NCBI GenBank assembly: GCA_027257055.1
Contig: JAPVLO010000153.1
Coordinates: 2,418,001-2,482,000, forward strand
Length of the DNA: 64,000 nucleotides
Source of the DNA: Cephalopachus bancanus
Taxonomy: Eukaryota; Chordata; Mammalia; Primates; Tarsiidae
Direction: 5' to 3'
Of the stretch, positions 1-11,742 are shown piece by piece. The translations under genes and the position numbers were made by a program. Position 1 is the first letter of the stretch. The number at the start of each line of letters is the position of its first letter. The notes below the pieces were generated by a model that did not search any database, was not told the origin of the DNA, and saw nothing but the letters and a program-made list of their open reading frames with translations.

Positions 1-797
1 CAGTTTTCTGGATAAATAAATGTTATATCGCTAAAAAATGCTTCACTATGTATTTTAAACATAGCCTGGAAAGAATATTTTGAGCTGTAATTTTCACATC
101 TTAAATAGTATTCTTCTTTATTCCTGTGATAATACTAAACTCTTAAAAAAATTTATATCTATTTTATAGATATTAGTCTTACTGTAAATTTTCAACACCT
201 TAGCCTGAACCTGTTTATGAAAAATATCTAACATTTGTAACTTCAGCTGGTTATATTGGGAGAAGAGGGGTAACCATAATTTTATGATACCTTGTATTAA
301 CAATAAACCTTCTCACAGAGAAGAAAATACTTTAAATACCTTAAATCATATTTACAACAATAAAAATTCACATTTCATGCTTTAGAGAGACACATAAATC
401 ATCCATAACGTAGTCCTCATAGTTTATTGGAATAGAGCCCTTCCAGTATCTGGGCCTCTGTTGTGTGCCAGATACGAAGTTCTCGATGTGATGAAAATAG
501 CCAAACTTCAGCCATCTTCCTCCTATCCAACAGAAAAACCGAGGGTAGATCTTCTCTGCTATCGAGTTCTAGCCACAATCCTGTGTCATGGCGGGGTAGC
601 GACCAATGTGCTTCAGGCCTTAGGACACATGTGAGTCAAACTGATTGTTTGAAAAGTGCTCAAAAGCCAGGATGTTCTCTCTTGTGAGTCGTAGGATGAA
701 GACAGCCCTTCCGAGCACAGCTAAATGCTTCATTGATGTGTCTGTTGCACAGGATTTCATAAGGTGTCAGAAACTGCAGTATTTCTTTCCCTAGCGA
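1..797 (-). other. PTGER4: PTGER4 3' UTR (partial, runs off the window)
   Basis: This is the sequence immediately after the EP4 stop codon on the minus strand. It is AT-rich and has no competing gene. Two AATAAA hexamers occur on the minus strand (TTTATT on the given strand at 423-428 and 117-122), so the mRNA could end near 400 or near 100. The human 3' UTR is longer than this, so the true end may lie beyond the left edge. Short ATTTA elements, typical of unstable inducible mRNAs, are present. Confidence 0.7.
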
Positions 798-1397
798 CTA
801 TATACATTTTTCTGAGAAGTTCAGGGTTTCGCTGGGAAATGTGACTTGCAGGGAGCCCCCCTTCGGGGCGGGCCCGACCCTGCTGCCGCCCCCCACCTCA
901 TCCACCAGTAAGACACTCTCTGAGTCCTGACCCTGTGAGGAGTCCGAGGTCTCTGATATTCGCAAAGTCCTCAGTGAGGTGGTGTCCGTTTGGGCCAGGC
1001 CCGCGCCGGGCACCCCCAGGAGCAGATTCCTGCCGCCAAGGCCATTTTCACTGAGGTCCGGCAGCGAGAGGTCTGGCAGGAGGGTCTGAGATGTGCTGCT
1101 GATCTCCTTCAGCTCCCGGGACAGGAAGGAGCGAGAGTGGCTGGACATGGCAGAAGATGTCCTCCGACTGTCGGAGCAGTGCTGTCCGGGATGGTCTCTG
1201 CGGGATCCGCCAATGCGGCAGAAGAGGCATTTGATCTTCTCTATGGCTTTACTGAGCACTGTCTTTCGCAGCAGGATGTATATCCAGGGGTCCAGGATGG
1301 GGTTCACGGAAGCAATGCGGATGGCCTGCAAATCGGGATTTTTGCTGACTTCTCGCTCCAAACTCGGCCGATATAACTGGTTGACGAACACTCGCAC
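798..1397 (-). CDS. PTGER4: PTGER4 exon 3 (C-terminal coding exon)
   Basis: Last coding exon of prostaglandin E2 receptor EP4, residues 292-490 plus the TAG stop at 798-800. Reading on the minus strand, a pyrimidine-rich tract and CAG (1398-1400) precede the codon run for VRVFVNQLY, so the splice phase is 0. The exon encodes the end of TM6, extracellular loop 3, TM7 and a cytoplasmic tail of about 155 residues. TM7 carries the prostanoid-receptor arginine (R318 here, R316 in human) that contacts the ligand carboxylate, and the DPWIY motif that replaces NPxxY. The tail is rich in Ser/Thr and keeps the ELKEISSTSQTLLPDLSLPD stretch; in human EP4 this long tail drives agonist-dependent phosphorylation and internalisation. 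The protein ends in SEKCI. I see no frameshift or premature stop. Substitutions relative to human are confined mostly to the distal tail. Confidence 0.98.
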   Translation of the reverse strand: MRVFVNQLYRPSLEREVSKNPDLQAIRIASVNPILDPWIYILLRKTVLSKAIEKIKCLFCRIGGSRRDHPGQHCSDSRRTSSAMSSHSRSFLSRELKEISSTSQTLLPDLSLPDLSENGLGGRNLLLGVPGAGLAQTDTTSLRTLRISETSDSSQGQDSESVLLVDEVGGGSRVGPAPKGGSLQVTFPSETLNFSEKCI

Positions 1398-1571
1398 CTG
1401 CACAGAAGAGATGCCCACGTTTAGATTTTTTCCCGTTCATCAACTGGGAAAACACTTCAGTGCTACCTTAGCAACATTAGGGAGCTGGTCATAAGTTCCA
1501 AGAAAAGAACAGCCTACATCATAAGCCTCAGAAAAACCAGTAGTTGCAATGGCCTGTTCTGAGTTGGCATA

Positions 1572-1875
1572 ATAGAGTCTATAGTACTGAGTGATCTCTC
1601 ACAGAAACAAAGAACTGAGTACCACATGTTCTCACTCATAAACGAACCTTGAACAATTATCATCATACTGTAAGAAAGGGATTGGCGGTAGTGGGAAACT
1701 GCAGTGGGGGGAGGACGCGGGGGAGGGCGGGGGGGGGCGGGACTGGTAGTTGTGGGAAACTGCGGGGGAGGGGAGAACACACCTCATCAACAAGGGTACC
1801 TGCATCATGAGTATTTGTATACCTACCCCTGAATTGTACCCCACATCTTTAAAATAAAACTCTTTAAAAAAAATT
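1572..1875 (+). mobile_element. L1 3' end, 5'-truncated
   Basis: The sequence runs from the L1 3' end (the block with ACAGAAACAAAGAACTGAGT), through a G-rich 3' UTR, to CCCACATCTTTAAAATAAAA and a short A-tail. The same 3' end recurs at 39760-40047 and 43371-43676, so it is one L1 lineage. The UTR has two copies of a block containing GGGAAACTGC, separated by an extreme G-run (1706-1741). It sits in the PTGER4 intron, antisense to the gene. Confidence 0.85.
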
Positions 1876-2854
1876 CTTAAGCCCCAAACTTTTCAAAGCA
1901 TTAAATAATCTAAAAAAAAACTTTAAATATTTTGAAAACGATCTTATGAATATCTTTCCTAGATCAAAGATGGTATACAAAAACACAACGTGCATACAAG
2001 TAACATATGCATAAAGTCTCCTTGAGAAGCCTTTTACTAACTTCATTTCTGAGTGCTTTTAAGTTTTTATGATTCGAATTAAATAACTATTATTCCCCAA
2101 ACCACCGATTTCCCTTATTCTAGCTGCCATTTTATATAATTTAAAGGAAACTCATTCTGTAAGTCAATTTACCACCTCACCATTACAGAAAAGCCAAGAT
2201 TCTTTTACATTAGAAAGAATATGCTGAAACTTTTACATGAACATCAGGCTCTCCTATCATCCAAAATGACCGGAGCATAGTATTTATTTTCTCCATGACT
2301 CTGTTCCTCAGTGATAATCATGCTAGATGAGTCAGAGTGTGATGGATGAGTGAGAATTTGCTAAATTTAGAAGGAAGAATATAACATTTCAAATAGAGGT
2401 AGTTCCATGTGCAAAGTCACGGAAGAAAGAAATGATATGTCAACATTTGGGAACTTCAAATGATTCAGCAAAGACAGCATGAATTTGTGTAAACTTAAAA
2501 AACACTGTCACTTTTTTCCTTAGAGGAAAATGCGCTTTTTAAATGTGCACTCTCAAATTTAAAGTATTAATTTTTTTTTTTTGCAAAGATCTTCGAATAA
2601 TACTAGGATTACTTATTTAAAAATCTTATCTGAAAGATAGTGGCCTTAAGACAATTGTCATCTGTTTTTAGTAATATTATTTAGTAATTATGACTTGCCT
2701 TTAGTACTTATTTTAGATTAGGGAGAAGTAAGAATTTGAGTCTCTCAGCCAAGGAAGATGCATAAAAGCCATAAGAAAGAGCAAGAAGAACTCACAAAAA
2801 TGTAACTGGAGCCATAGAACTAGGGGCAAATATCTCTAACAAGACTTCAGGATC
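1876..2854. other. Intron sequence without recognised elements
   Basis: AT-rich unique-looking intron DNA. I see no repeat, ORF or RNA gene that I can support. Confidence 0.5.
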
Positions 2855-3152
2855 GGCTGGGCCTGGTGTGGCTCATGCCTGTCATCCCAGCACTTTTGGA
2901 AAGTGGAGACAGGAGAATCACTGGAGGCCAGGAGTTTGAGAACAGCCTGAGCAACATAGCAAGACCTTCATCTCTACAAAAAATTTAAAAATTAGTTGGG
3001 TGTGGTGGCACATGCCTTTAGTCCCAGCTACTCAGGAGGCTGAAGCAGGAGGATTGCTAAAGCCTAGGAGTTTGAGGCTGCAGGGAGCTATGATTGTGCC
3101 TCTGCCTTCCAGACTAGGTGTCAGAGTGAGACCTGTCTCTAAAGAAAAAAAA
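2855..3152 (+). mobile_element. Alu, old (J-like), full length
   Basis: A dimeric Alu with left arm, A-rich linker, right arm and a short A-tail. It is flanked by an approximate duplication AAGACTTCAGGA / AAGACTTGTGGA. Its many changes mark it as old, and it lacks the features of the young local subfamily. Confidence 0.9.
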
Positions 3153-4816
3153 GACTTGTGGACATCGCTACCTTACTAGGTAACAAAGAGTGATTCATGG
3201 TGTATGAATCACCTGGAAAGGATATTTTAGTTGAGGATCGTGTCAGTTCACAATGGAAAAGGTGATTTGGTTACCATCTACATATAACTTTTTGGCACTC
3301 ATCAGCTGTGACCATATTTGGGTAAGGATATTTCAGAAAGATTTACAATGATTTGGACAACAAAGAGAGTTTAAAATGTTTAAAGAAATAATTTCATTAA
3401 TCTGCAAAATTCAAATTATATGAAACTTTTTCCTGTACGATGCTGGATAAATGAGATATTACTGTATTTCTATTTCTCCCTTAACTAGAATTTAGATCTT
3501 AATTAGCTATAGGTCCATGAGCCTCTACCAAAAGATTTTTGTTGTTTTCATTTGTTACTGTTTCATTGTTCTTTACTTGTTTTATGTTTGGAATTTGCTT
3601 AGTTGCAAAATCTGACCTAAACTTATTTTGGCAGCAAAACCTGAACTGAACAGACTGTGATACTATCTAGTTTTATTTATTCCACTTAGAGTGAATATTC
3701 CTATGTCCCAGTTCTGCTGGGGGAGTCTACATATTTTACAGTATATTAATGATTACTTTTCTAAAGCCGAGATATTTTGACTTCTGAAACATATCTACCC
3801 CTAAATGTTTTGGATAAGGGATTACGGATCTGTAAATCTCATAGAATAAAATGGTCACATAACTCTAAGATGAAAATTAATATCTTGACCCCTGGAAAGT
3901 GACTAAATAAATAATGAACTAGGATGAACAGCAATATGTGATTTTTTTCTTAAAACGCTTTAAGAAACCATGCTAGGATAAACGATAATTTAAAGACAAA
4001 GCATGATTAATTGTTTTCTTTTTAATCTTTACAAAAACTAGTAAAACATGCATCTTGGTTTCTTTCTACCATAAGTTTTATTAAGGTTGTTAGCTATGCT
4101 TGGGAACAGCAGTTCTCGAATCTATGGGCCTTTTTTCAGAAGAAGTGTTTGTTACTCAGACCCAGAGGTTTTGAGGAACTTTTTGAGGTCCCCTACTCTG
4201 TTTCTGGCCTAGTCTGATCTAGGCCTTGGGTTCCAGATGACCTCTGAGTTGCTTTTTCTGTTCTACTAGACAATCTTTCTGTTTAAAATGTATTTATGAG
4301 GTTAGCAGAATTGCACAGGGGAGGCATGCTGGGCCCATAAAAATTATTTACAGACAATGGAATTACTGGTAAAAAGCATGAAGTCTGTATTTTATTCACA
4401 TCACACACTGTGTTCCCAAGGGTAGAAGAAATGATGGATTTAAAAGTGAGTGTCAAATCCTCTATGATTTCTGGAAAAGACCTATGAGAGTTTGTGAGAA
4501 CTTGAGAATTCATGCCTCTAGGTGGCAGTGTTGCTCCACTTGGGAATTTTTGCCACTCCAGTACCTCCCAAAGAAGCATTTTGTACAGTCATCTCCAAGA
4601 CTCTCAGAAAAGAATCTTGGTTAAGTCTGAACTTCACATTTCTGAGATTTTTTTAAACATTGAAAGGTTTTCTTTCTGGTTGCTTCTCTTATCACAATCT
4701 CAAAGGAAATATGTCTACAACTGAAAGGGAGAAAATGTTGGAAAAGTTAAAATGGAAAGAAATTTGTAACCATTTAAAGAAATACACTGGGGTTAGCATT
4801 TTATCTTTAACTTGGG
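3153..4816. other. Intron sequence without recognised elements
   Basis: AT-rich PTGER4 intron DNA. No confident repeat, ORF or structured RNA was found. Confidence 0.45.
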
Positions 4817-4907
4817 TTTTCAGAATCAAAGGTGATTAGAGGCAAGGAAAGAATCATCATTGACTCACTCCATCACAGAAGCAATTAATTCTGACCACCA
4901 AAGAAGG
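4817..4907 (+). repeat. Inverted duplication, arm 1
   Basis: This 91-bp segment recurs in reverse complement at 6056-6148 with about four mismatches and a 2-nt gap. Arm 2 abuts the 5' end of the Alu at 5791-6055, so the copy was probably made during that insertion. It does not match a repeat family I recognise. Confidence 0.88.
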
Positions 4908-5714
4908 GACTGAAAAGGAAGGTGTATTAAAAATAATGCTCTATGTTAGAGTTCCACGGGGGAAAAGCTTACAATTTCTACAAGTCACTGAACCTGCTCA
5001 CTCAATGTCTTTTCAATAGAGAGAAGTTCACAGGGTAGTCAAAGTATGAGTATAAAAAGAAAAATCCCCAATTCAGGTAGAAACATTCTCAAAAGTTGAC
5101 CAAATTATTTGAAGAGATCAGTATGAGTTCTATTTCGCATCATATTCTCGATAAAGACTTCCTTCAAATAGAGAAAGAAAAAAGGCAAAAGCGAACATCA
5201 ACTCCATGCACTTTGTAAGGTTTGAAGACATACAGCAACCTTCGCTTCACTTTAAAAGCTACATGATTTGCTCTCGCCAAAGGGGAGAAGAACCGGATTA
5301 AGAGGGGAATATCCAGAGTAGTACTTCAATGTCATCTGGGAAGGAGAAAGCACTTTTCTGGAATTCTTGTCTAACAGGCCCTATATGCCACACAAATAAA
5401 CAAGTTCAGACAGTTTTCAGTGATGGAAGAGTGTGCTGCTTATCAAACTGAGCCTGAGTCAGAGGGAGAAACACCTTGACAAATTCACTGAATACAATGT
5501 ATCTACTTTCTTCTAATTTTAAAAGTCCCTGGTTTTCTTAGTAGCTACTGATTTATGCATGTGGTCTACTGTTAATACTGACATACATTACAGTGTTCTA
5601 AACTTCTTGAGGATGATTAGAGATTAGGGTTCAGGAACTTTGGAACATAACTTGGAGAAAATGCGTTTTCAAAAGGTGGCATGGGGACAAGAAAGCTAAA
5701 AGAGGCTATATGTT
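4908..5714. other. Intron sequence without recognised elements
   Basis: Unique-looking intron DNA. Nothing further can be supported. Confidence 0.45.
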
Positions 5715-5788
5715 GTAGAGGTAAGCTTTGAAATCAAACAAATCTGTGCTCAAATTCTGGCTCTGTTTCTTTTAATTTATGTACAACT
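5715..5788 (+). mobile_element. MIR fragment
   Basis: The run AAATCTGTGCTCAAATTCTG followed by GCTCTGTTTC resembles the 5' part of a MIR SINE. The Alu that follows interrupts it. Assignment rests on a short match. Confidence 0.45.
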
Positions 5789-5790
5789 TC

Positions 5791-6055
5791 TTTTTTTTTT
5801 TTTGAGTCAAGGTCTCACTCTGTTGCCAGGCTGGAGTGCAAGTGGCACAGTCTTGGCTTACCACAGCCTCAACCTCCTGGGCTCAGGTGTCCTCCCATCT
5901 CAGCCTCTGGAGTAACTGGGACTACAGGTACGTGCCACCATAGAGATAATATCTCACTATCTAGCCCAGGCTGGTTTTGAACTCCTGGACTCAAGCAATC
6001 CTCCCGCCTTGGCCTCCCAAAGCACTGGGATTCTGCATGAGCCACTGTGCCTGAT
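5791..6055 (-). mobile_element. Alu, old, internally deleted
   Basis: A reverse-orientation Alu beginning with a T-run (the poly-A tail on the other strand) and ending in GCCACTGTGCCTGATC. About 30 bp around the linker is missing. Its 5' end passes directly into the inverted copy of 4817-4907. Confidence 0.88.
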
Positions 6056-6148
6056 CCTTCTTTGGTGGTCCAAATTAATTGCTTCTGTGATGGAGTGAGA
6101 CACAATGATGATTCTTTCCTTGACTCTAATCACCTTTGATTCTGAAAA
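6056..6148 (-). repeat. Inverted duplication, arm 2
   Basis: This is the reverse complement of 4817-4907 at roughly 95 percent identity, about 1.15 kb away. It starts exactly where the Alu 5' end stops. Confidence 0.88.
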
Positions 6149-8713
6149 TTATATTGCCTAGCATATAACAGACATGTTGGCTCTCATTACTTTTTATAAC
6201 TTATATGTGGAAGCTTAGCCACTTGTGGCATATATCAATAATTTGACAACTGTGGTTTAGAGGTAGCTTTGGGGTATGGTTAATGATATGGTATCAGAAA
6301 CATGTACTTCCTACTTAAAAATCACCTGTTTGAAGGGAATGTTGAATTGAAGAAAGAATGTTGAAATCTTGATTAGATAAATTTAATTACTGTCAAAATC
6401 GTAATGCTTTCCAGTAAATGAGGAGATCTGTGGACTTGTGTGTGCTTGCAACTTGTTCTGTTTCAAGCACATAAAAGGAATTATTTGTATGTGTGTGCTC
6501 AGTTATCTCACTGCCCTGTGAAGAGTCCCAAATTGACACAGCTGTTACTAGAAGTTCTTATCATTTTACTTTCTGTTTTTTAAGAATAGCGTAAAGAGTT
6601 CTTGACGGGTGGTTTATAAGAGAGCGCGATTCCTGTTCCTTCTAGGCCGCTAACTGGTCATTTACCAAAGGCAAGTGAAGTCCTATGATCTCTAGAGGCC
6701 AATCCCTACATTGAAAATTTATTTCTAAAGTATTTTTAAAAACTCTGACTTTGAATATTTTATTAGGGGACTAGAAGAATTACTTTGGCTCTGAGGAAAA
6801 AAAACTTGCTAGTAGATAATTTAATAAAAGTGTAGCTTGACACATCAGCAAAGCATGGTGAAATGAGCATTAGACTAGGATTACTTATGGCTACTCCATA
6901 CATGGCAAAATGATACAAATTCTTTATCTGCAGCTGGGGAAACTGAGGTGTAGAGAGGGTGAAAATACTGGTCTACTCTACTTTCTTCCAGGAGATTCTT
7001 CAAGATTCAAATGAGATTCCGGAGGTGGAAATACCGTACTTTTATGTGTTACTGAACAGCCTTTCAGGTACTACTTGTGGGTCTGCAATTTCATGTTATG
7101 CCTTAAAAACTGCTTCTAGGAATTGCTTTAAAAAAAACAGCGACATTTATTTGAAAAATAGTTTAATCTCTTGGATTCTGCTATAATGGCACCCAAATTG
7201 GTGGCATTACTCTTGTACCCACAGATGTGATTTCTACTCATTTAACATCCCATCAGTTGTTTTATGACGAGACTTCCAGTTTGCTTATAGTAAACAAAAG
7301 TGTATCTATTTACATGTTCTTTATCTGTCCTTATAAATTTCTGCTGATCAAATTCTGGCAAAGACTTTATAGAGACAACTAGTTTATAGTAAGCAACCAA
7401 ATAAACATTAACAGGAAGCTATTTTCCTAAAACCTAAGTTTTATCCAATCAAGGCAGAAGATTAATCAAATTGACCATTCTACCTCTAGCAGAGAGGAAT
7501 ACTTGTTATTTTGGAGTAAGAAGAAAGACAACAAAAGAAAGAAGTAAGCAATAGATATGACCTTGGCTTGCCTATGCATAGGGAAAAATGCCTTTTCAGA
7601 TCCTATAGTGTAACTGTTTAGTCCTGAAGTAAAATATTTGATTATAATAGTTATCTTAACATTCATTAATAACTGCAAAATTAGGCACTAAGAATTCATC
7701 TAGTGACAGCATTTAATACTGAGACCTTACAAGACTGTCTTGCATGCATATTTTTAAAGAATGTCATCCCTTTTATTTTTCTTAACTGTAGACTCTTTTA
7801 TTTCCTCAGGTTCTCTCACATTTAAAAAAAGAACTGGAGACTAGTTAGTTTTAAATAGAATGAACAAAATGCTAATTACCACCTATCCACTAAATCTTGT
7901 CATGTGATGACCCTTCCTTATACCTTACTTACCTTCTAACACCTCTGTTCATTGATAATGACCCACTGAAAGAATTTTGAGGGTTAAGCACAGTTCCTTA
8001 TATCCACAACTAATATCCCAACCTTTCTCAAATTCCCATTCTGAGCTTAGCTCTATTTATGAGACACATCTATTTTGGGTAACCAATTACAATTTACTTT
8101 TCATACTAAAGTCAAAATCAGCTGTCCTTTAAAAGCCACTGAAACTTTTTCTTCCCTTATATCCAAAAGACACAAACTTGGCTGCTTTTTGAAAGCAGCT
8201 GTTTGTTTTCCTTATGTATTGAGTCAAGCTTGCTGAAATTTAAAGTAAGCCATATTAGCCTTTCTGAAGCATTCTAAATGATTCCAGTGGTCTGATTTTC
8301 CTCAAATGGGATTAGCAACCAACTTGATTTGATAAAGTTAAAATTTGATGCCTCAATAGTTTCTTTGGAACTGAAGATAGGCCCAACTGCTTTAAATGTC
8401 AGAGAGTTCAGGAGCTTTAATTTCAAATTACAATATGAATATGGGAAATATGAGAAAAGAAAGTTGTGAAGTAAGTCAACGCAGACTGCTATACTTGTGG
8501 ATAAGCTTCCCTTCTGAGTCTTTTGGTGATTACTGAATTGTGGTGGGTGGGTAGTATAATGATGCCATCACTTATCACTAATTTACAATTAAACTGATTC
8601 TGAAATTAGAGTTTTGTAGCCAAAACTAAAGGCTAAAAACTGAAGTTGCTACTACTTGTATGATTCCTTATTTCTCACAAAGGTATGTGTTGGACTCATG
8701 GGATTACTCATTA
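6149..8713. other. Intron sequence with a MIR piece
   Basis: Mostly unique AT-rich intron. Near 6895-6965 the motif GGGGAAACTGAGGTGTAGAG is a MIR core in reverse orientation. No gene was found. Confidence 0.5.
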
Positions 8714-8727
8714 ATTGAGCTAGTTTC

Positions 8728-8860
8728 TTTGATTAATTTATTTATAGAAACAAGAGCTTGCTATGCTGCCTAAGTTGGTTCTGAACACCTGGCTTCAATC
8801 AGTCCTTCTGCCCTAGCCTCCCAAAGTGCTGGGATTGCAAGCAGGAGCCACCGTACTCTA
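8728..8860 (-). mobile_element. Alu monomer (FLAM/FRAM-type)
   Basis: A single Alu arm in reverse orientation with CTCCCAAAGTGCTGGGATTG. It is flanked by a TTGAGCTAGTTTC-type duplication just left of 8728 and just right of 8860. Either it is a free monomer that predates dimeric Alus or a truncated copy. Confidence 0.82.
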
Positions 8861-8873
8861 CTTGAGCTAGTTT

Positions 8874-10480
8874 CAATTTTCAGATTAAGATTACAGTACT
8901 TAATATCTACCACACGTTACTGACTTTATACAGAGTTGACAGTATTTCATGTTAGTAAAATGTGGTTAATTTGCAAACCACAAATATAGCTCCTATAATT
9001 TCTCACCTCCAGGTCCTCAAACGAGTTCTAAGGCTTTGTGATAAATAGCCCTGAACCTTAGGGCCAGGCCTACCATTTCATCCCATAAGATGAAGTAAGC
9101 CTTGTATGCCTCTCCAGATGCTGCAGGAAAACACTTCATCTGTGGTTGTGCAGGAATCAACAGTGTCACATGCTTACCTCCAACCAAAACACATTTATGA
9201 AGTATGCGCATGTTGCTAACCTAGCTCTAATTCCTCTGTTCTCTAAAGTGGATGTTCTGTAAATAACAACCATTCACTTTGTCATTTACCGTTCTGTAAA
9301 ACACAAGACAGAGGACAGGAACTTGGGCCCCAGTAGCATCAGAGTTGTTTCTTCCAAAATCTCACTTTATTCTGAGTTGCCATTACAGACAGTAAAATAT
9401 ATTTATGTGGCTCAAGTGTGGCTTGACTCTGTAAATTATATTGGGTCCTGGAATGGCTTAAAGGCTCTTCTGGCCAATTATATTTACTTCTGTTTATACG
9501 GATTGGCAAGAAGCTACTGTATGCTGGCTCTCAGGCACCTCTAAGTTCCTTCCATTTACAGTCATTTTTATCAGAGATATAATATTTTTACATCAAAGGC
9601 CCTTGGACAGTATTAATGAGGGAAAGGAAGGAATAATAGCCCATTGCATTTATTTTCTCCTTCTCCCAGTAAGCATAAGAAAGAGAAGTCATCTCTTTTT
9701 GAGTTGGTAGTTCAGCCTTTCCAGGAATACAGTATTTTGAGTTTTAAATACAGTTGCTTTCAAGAGAAACTCTAGATAAAGCATTATGTTTTTCTGCTCA
9801 TCTGCTACTGGTGTGTTCCTTTTAACCACAAAGTAGAGAACTTTGAACCTTTTAATGTTTTAAAAGTTAAACCAAAGGCAATTTTAGAAAGATGTTGCCC
9901 TAAAAGTGAAGTGTACCAAAACTCAAACCCACACTGCACAAAGGCCAAAGTTAGAAGCATTCTAGGAGGAAGACATGATGTAATAATACATGAGCTGGGC
10001 TTGGAGTCCGATAGCCCAAAGTCTAGTAACAGAAACCTTGGTTTCTCTGTAATCGTATTGTACCCCTCATGATTGTTGAGAATTCAAATCCAATATACCA
10101 TGTACATCAGCCTGTCCATAATCAGCTCCCCTGAGAAATCTGCTTTCCTGGCCTAGACAATATGAAGGGACCTGAGTCTGGGCCCTGCCCTATGTACACA
10201 TTATAATTCGTGTGCATTAAGATGTTAACCCCGGTACAGCATGGTAAAAAAGGAAGAAATCACCTTGACAGTGTAGGTTCTGCTGGATTATTTTAAGCAA
10301 GTCATTCCCTCTCCCGGTGAAGTCAGGGAGTTAGACTAGACTAAAAAGCATTCGATATGTCTTCTAGCTCTAGAATGCTACATAATCTAAGGCGGGGGGG
10401 GGGACCCCAAACCCTGCATAAATCACCAAAAAGTTTTACAACAAAAAGATCACCATCTCTGACGTTTCAGGCTCTACAGT
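8874..10480. other. Intron sequence, mostly unrecognised
   Basis: Unique-looking intron near the main coding exon. Weak MIR-like traces occur around 9990-10030 and 10280-10380. A run of eleven G lies at 10393-10403. Any intronic enhancer cannot be recognised by eye. Confidence 0.4.
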
Positions 10481-10869
10481 TCACAGGTTACAGCACGGAG
10501 GACCGGGCTAAATCACACTACAGGGGGCTCCCTCCACACCTGACAGAGAGAGGCGGGTTGTTCCCGGAAGACTCAAGGCCAACGTCAGGCAGCAAGGGGT
10601 AAGGGCTGTCCCGGGGAGAGAAAGGAGCTCAAGCTTTCGGGGAAAGAAACGTGGGCAAGCAGAGGGAAAGCACCTGCTAAGTCTAGATCTCATTAGGGTC
10701 AGGACGTACAAACCGGCCGGACCTGCTTTGAAAAGCCGAGAATCCCAGCCCCACCAGGAGGAGACGCGTTCGCTGCCGAGGAATCAGAGGACACCGGGGG
10801 AAGCGGGAGGCCGAGGAGGGAGCGGGAAGCCGAAGAAGGGCCGAGCGGGGCCCCGGCCCTCTCACTCAC

Positions 10870-11742
10870 CACGAGCGGGATGGAGCAGATGAGCACCACC
10901 AGGGAGGTGGCGATGAGTAGGATGACCATCTGGATCTCGGCGCCCGCGATGCGGCGGAAGCTCCGGCGGCGGCGAAAGTCGCTGAGGCGCGGCAGGGCCG
11001 GGGAGGCGGCGGGGTAGCCCCGGCAGGAGGCCGAGGCCGCGACGGCGGCGGCCGCGTGGTGCTGCTCGGTGCCCAGCGAGGTGCGGCGCATGAACTGGCG
11101 GTGCATGCGGAGCAGCGCGCCGCACACCAGCACGTTGCAGAGCACGGTGGCGAGGATGAGGAAGGAGCTGAAGCCCGCGAACATGTAGGAGAAGGCGGCG
11201 TGCGCCGTCACGTTGGTGGTCCAGTCGATGAAGCACCAGGTGTCCGGGTACTGGAGCCGCGAGCTCCCCAGGCCCATGTTGGGCAGCGCGCAGAAGAGCA
11301 CGTTGGACGCATAGACCGCGAAGAGCGTGAGGCCGGCCAAGCGCTTGTCCACGTAGTGGCTGTAGAAGTAGGCGTGGTTGATGGCCAGGTAGCGCTCGAC
11401 GCTCATGGCACAGATGATGCTGAGCCCGGACAGGCTGAAGAAGAGCAGGATGAAGGTGCTGTACTCGCACAGCGGCTGGCCCCCGGGCCACTGGCCCTTC
11501 AGGTACGTGGCGATGGTCACCGGGCTCACCAGCAACGTGCCCAGCAGGTCGGTGACGGCCAGCCCGCAGACCAGCGTGTAGAAAGTCGTCTCCTTCTGCT
11601 CCTTGCGCGACTTACACAGCACCACGATGGCCACCAGGTTGCCCACCACCCCGAAGATGAACATCACCGCCGGGATGGTCACTGGGCTGTTCGGCCGGTT
11701 GGGTATCAGGGCGGCGGACGCATTGACTCCGGGAGTGGACAT
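10870..11742 (-). CDS. PTGER4: PTGER4 exon 2 (start codon, TM1-TM6)
   Basis: Main coding exon of the EP4 receptor, a plasma-membrane class A GPCR that binds PGE2 and signals mainly through Gs/cAMP. The 291 codons start at ATG 11742-11740 (adenine at -3) with MSTPGVNAS. Approximate spans are TM1 20-43, TM2 55-78, TM3 93-115, TM4 135-155, TM5 185-210 and TM6 268-291. Visible landmarks are N-glycosylation sequons at N7 and N177, the C92-C170 disulfide pair, ERY (116-118) instead of DRY, and the prostanoid-family loop-2 segment around LQYPDTWCFIDW. Intracellular loop 3 is long, with His/Ala repeats and an Arg-rich block. The exon ends in CTCGTG followed by the donor GTGAGTGAG (10869-10861). Joined to 798-1397 it gives 490 residues. 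It is two residues longer than human because of an Ala/Ser-rich insertion around 230-241. Confidence 0.98.

Larger units (their letters stand above)
1398..10869 (-). other. PTGER4: PTGER4 intron 2
   Basis: The 9472-bp intron splits the coding region within TM6, with GTGAGTGAG at the donor (10861-10869) and a pyrimidine tract plus CAG at the acceptor (1398-1400). The break after the codons for IPLV is the conserved intron position of prostanoid receptor genes. The intron holds an L1 3' end, two Alus, one Alu monomer, MIR pieces and a 92-bp inverted duplication, each listed separately. I see no exon-like ORF inside it. Confidence 0.93.

Noticed and set aside
10862..11491. 209-codon ORF on the minus strand in another frame of PTGER4
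   Set aside because: Frame shadow of the EP4 coding exon, rich in Arg/His/Leu/Pro, with no independent start evidence.
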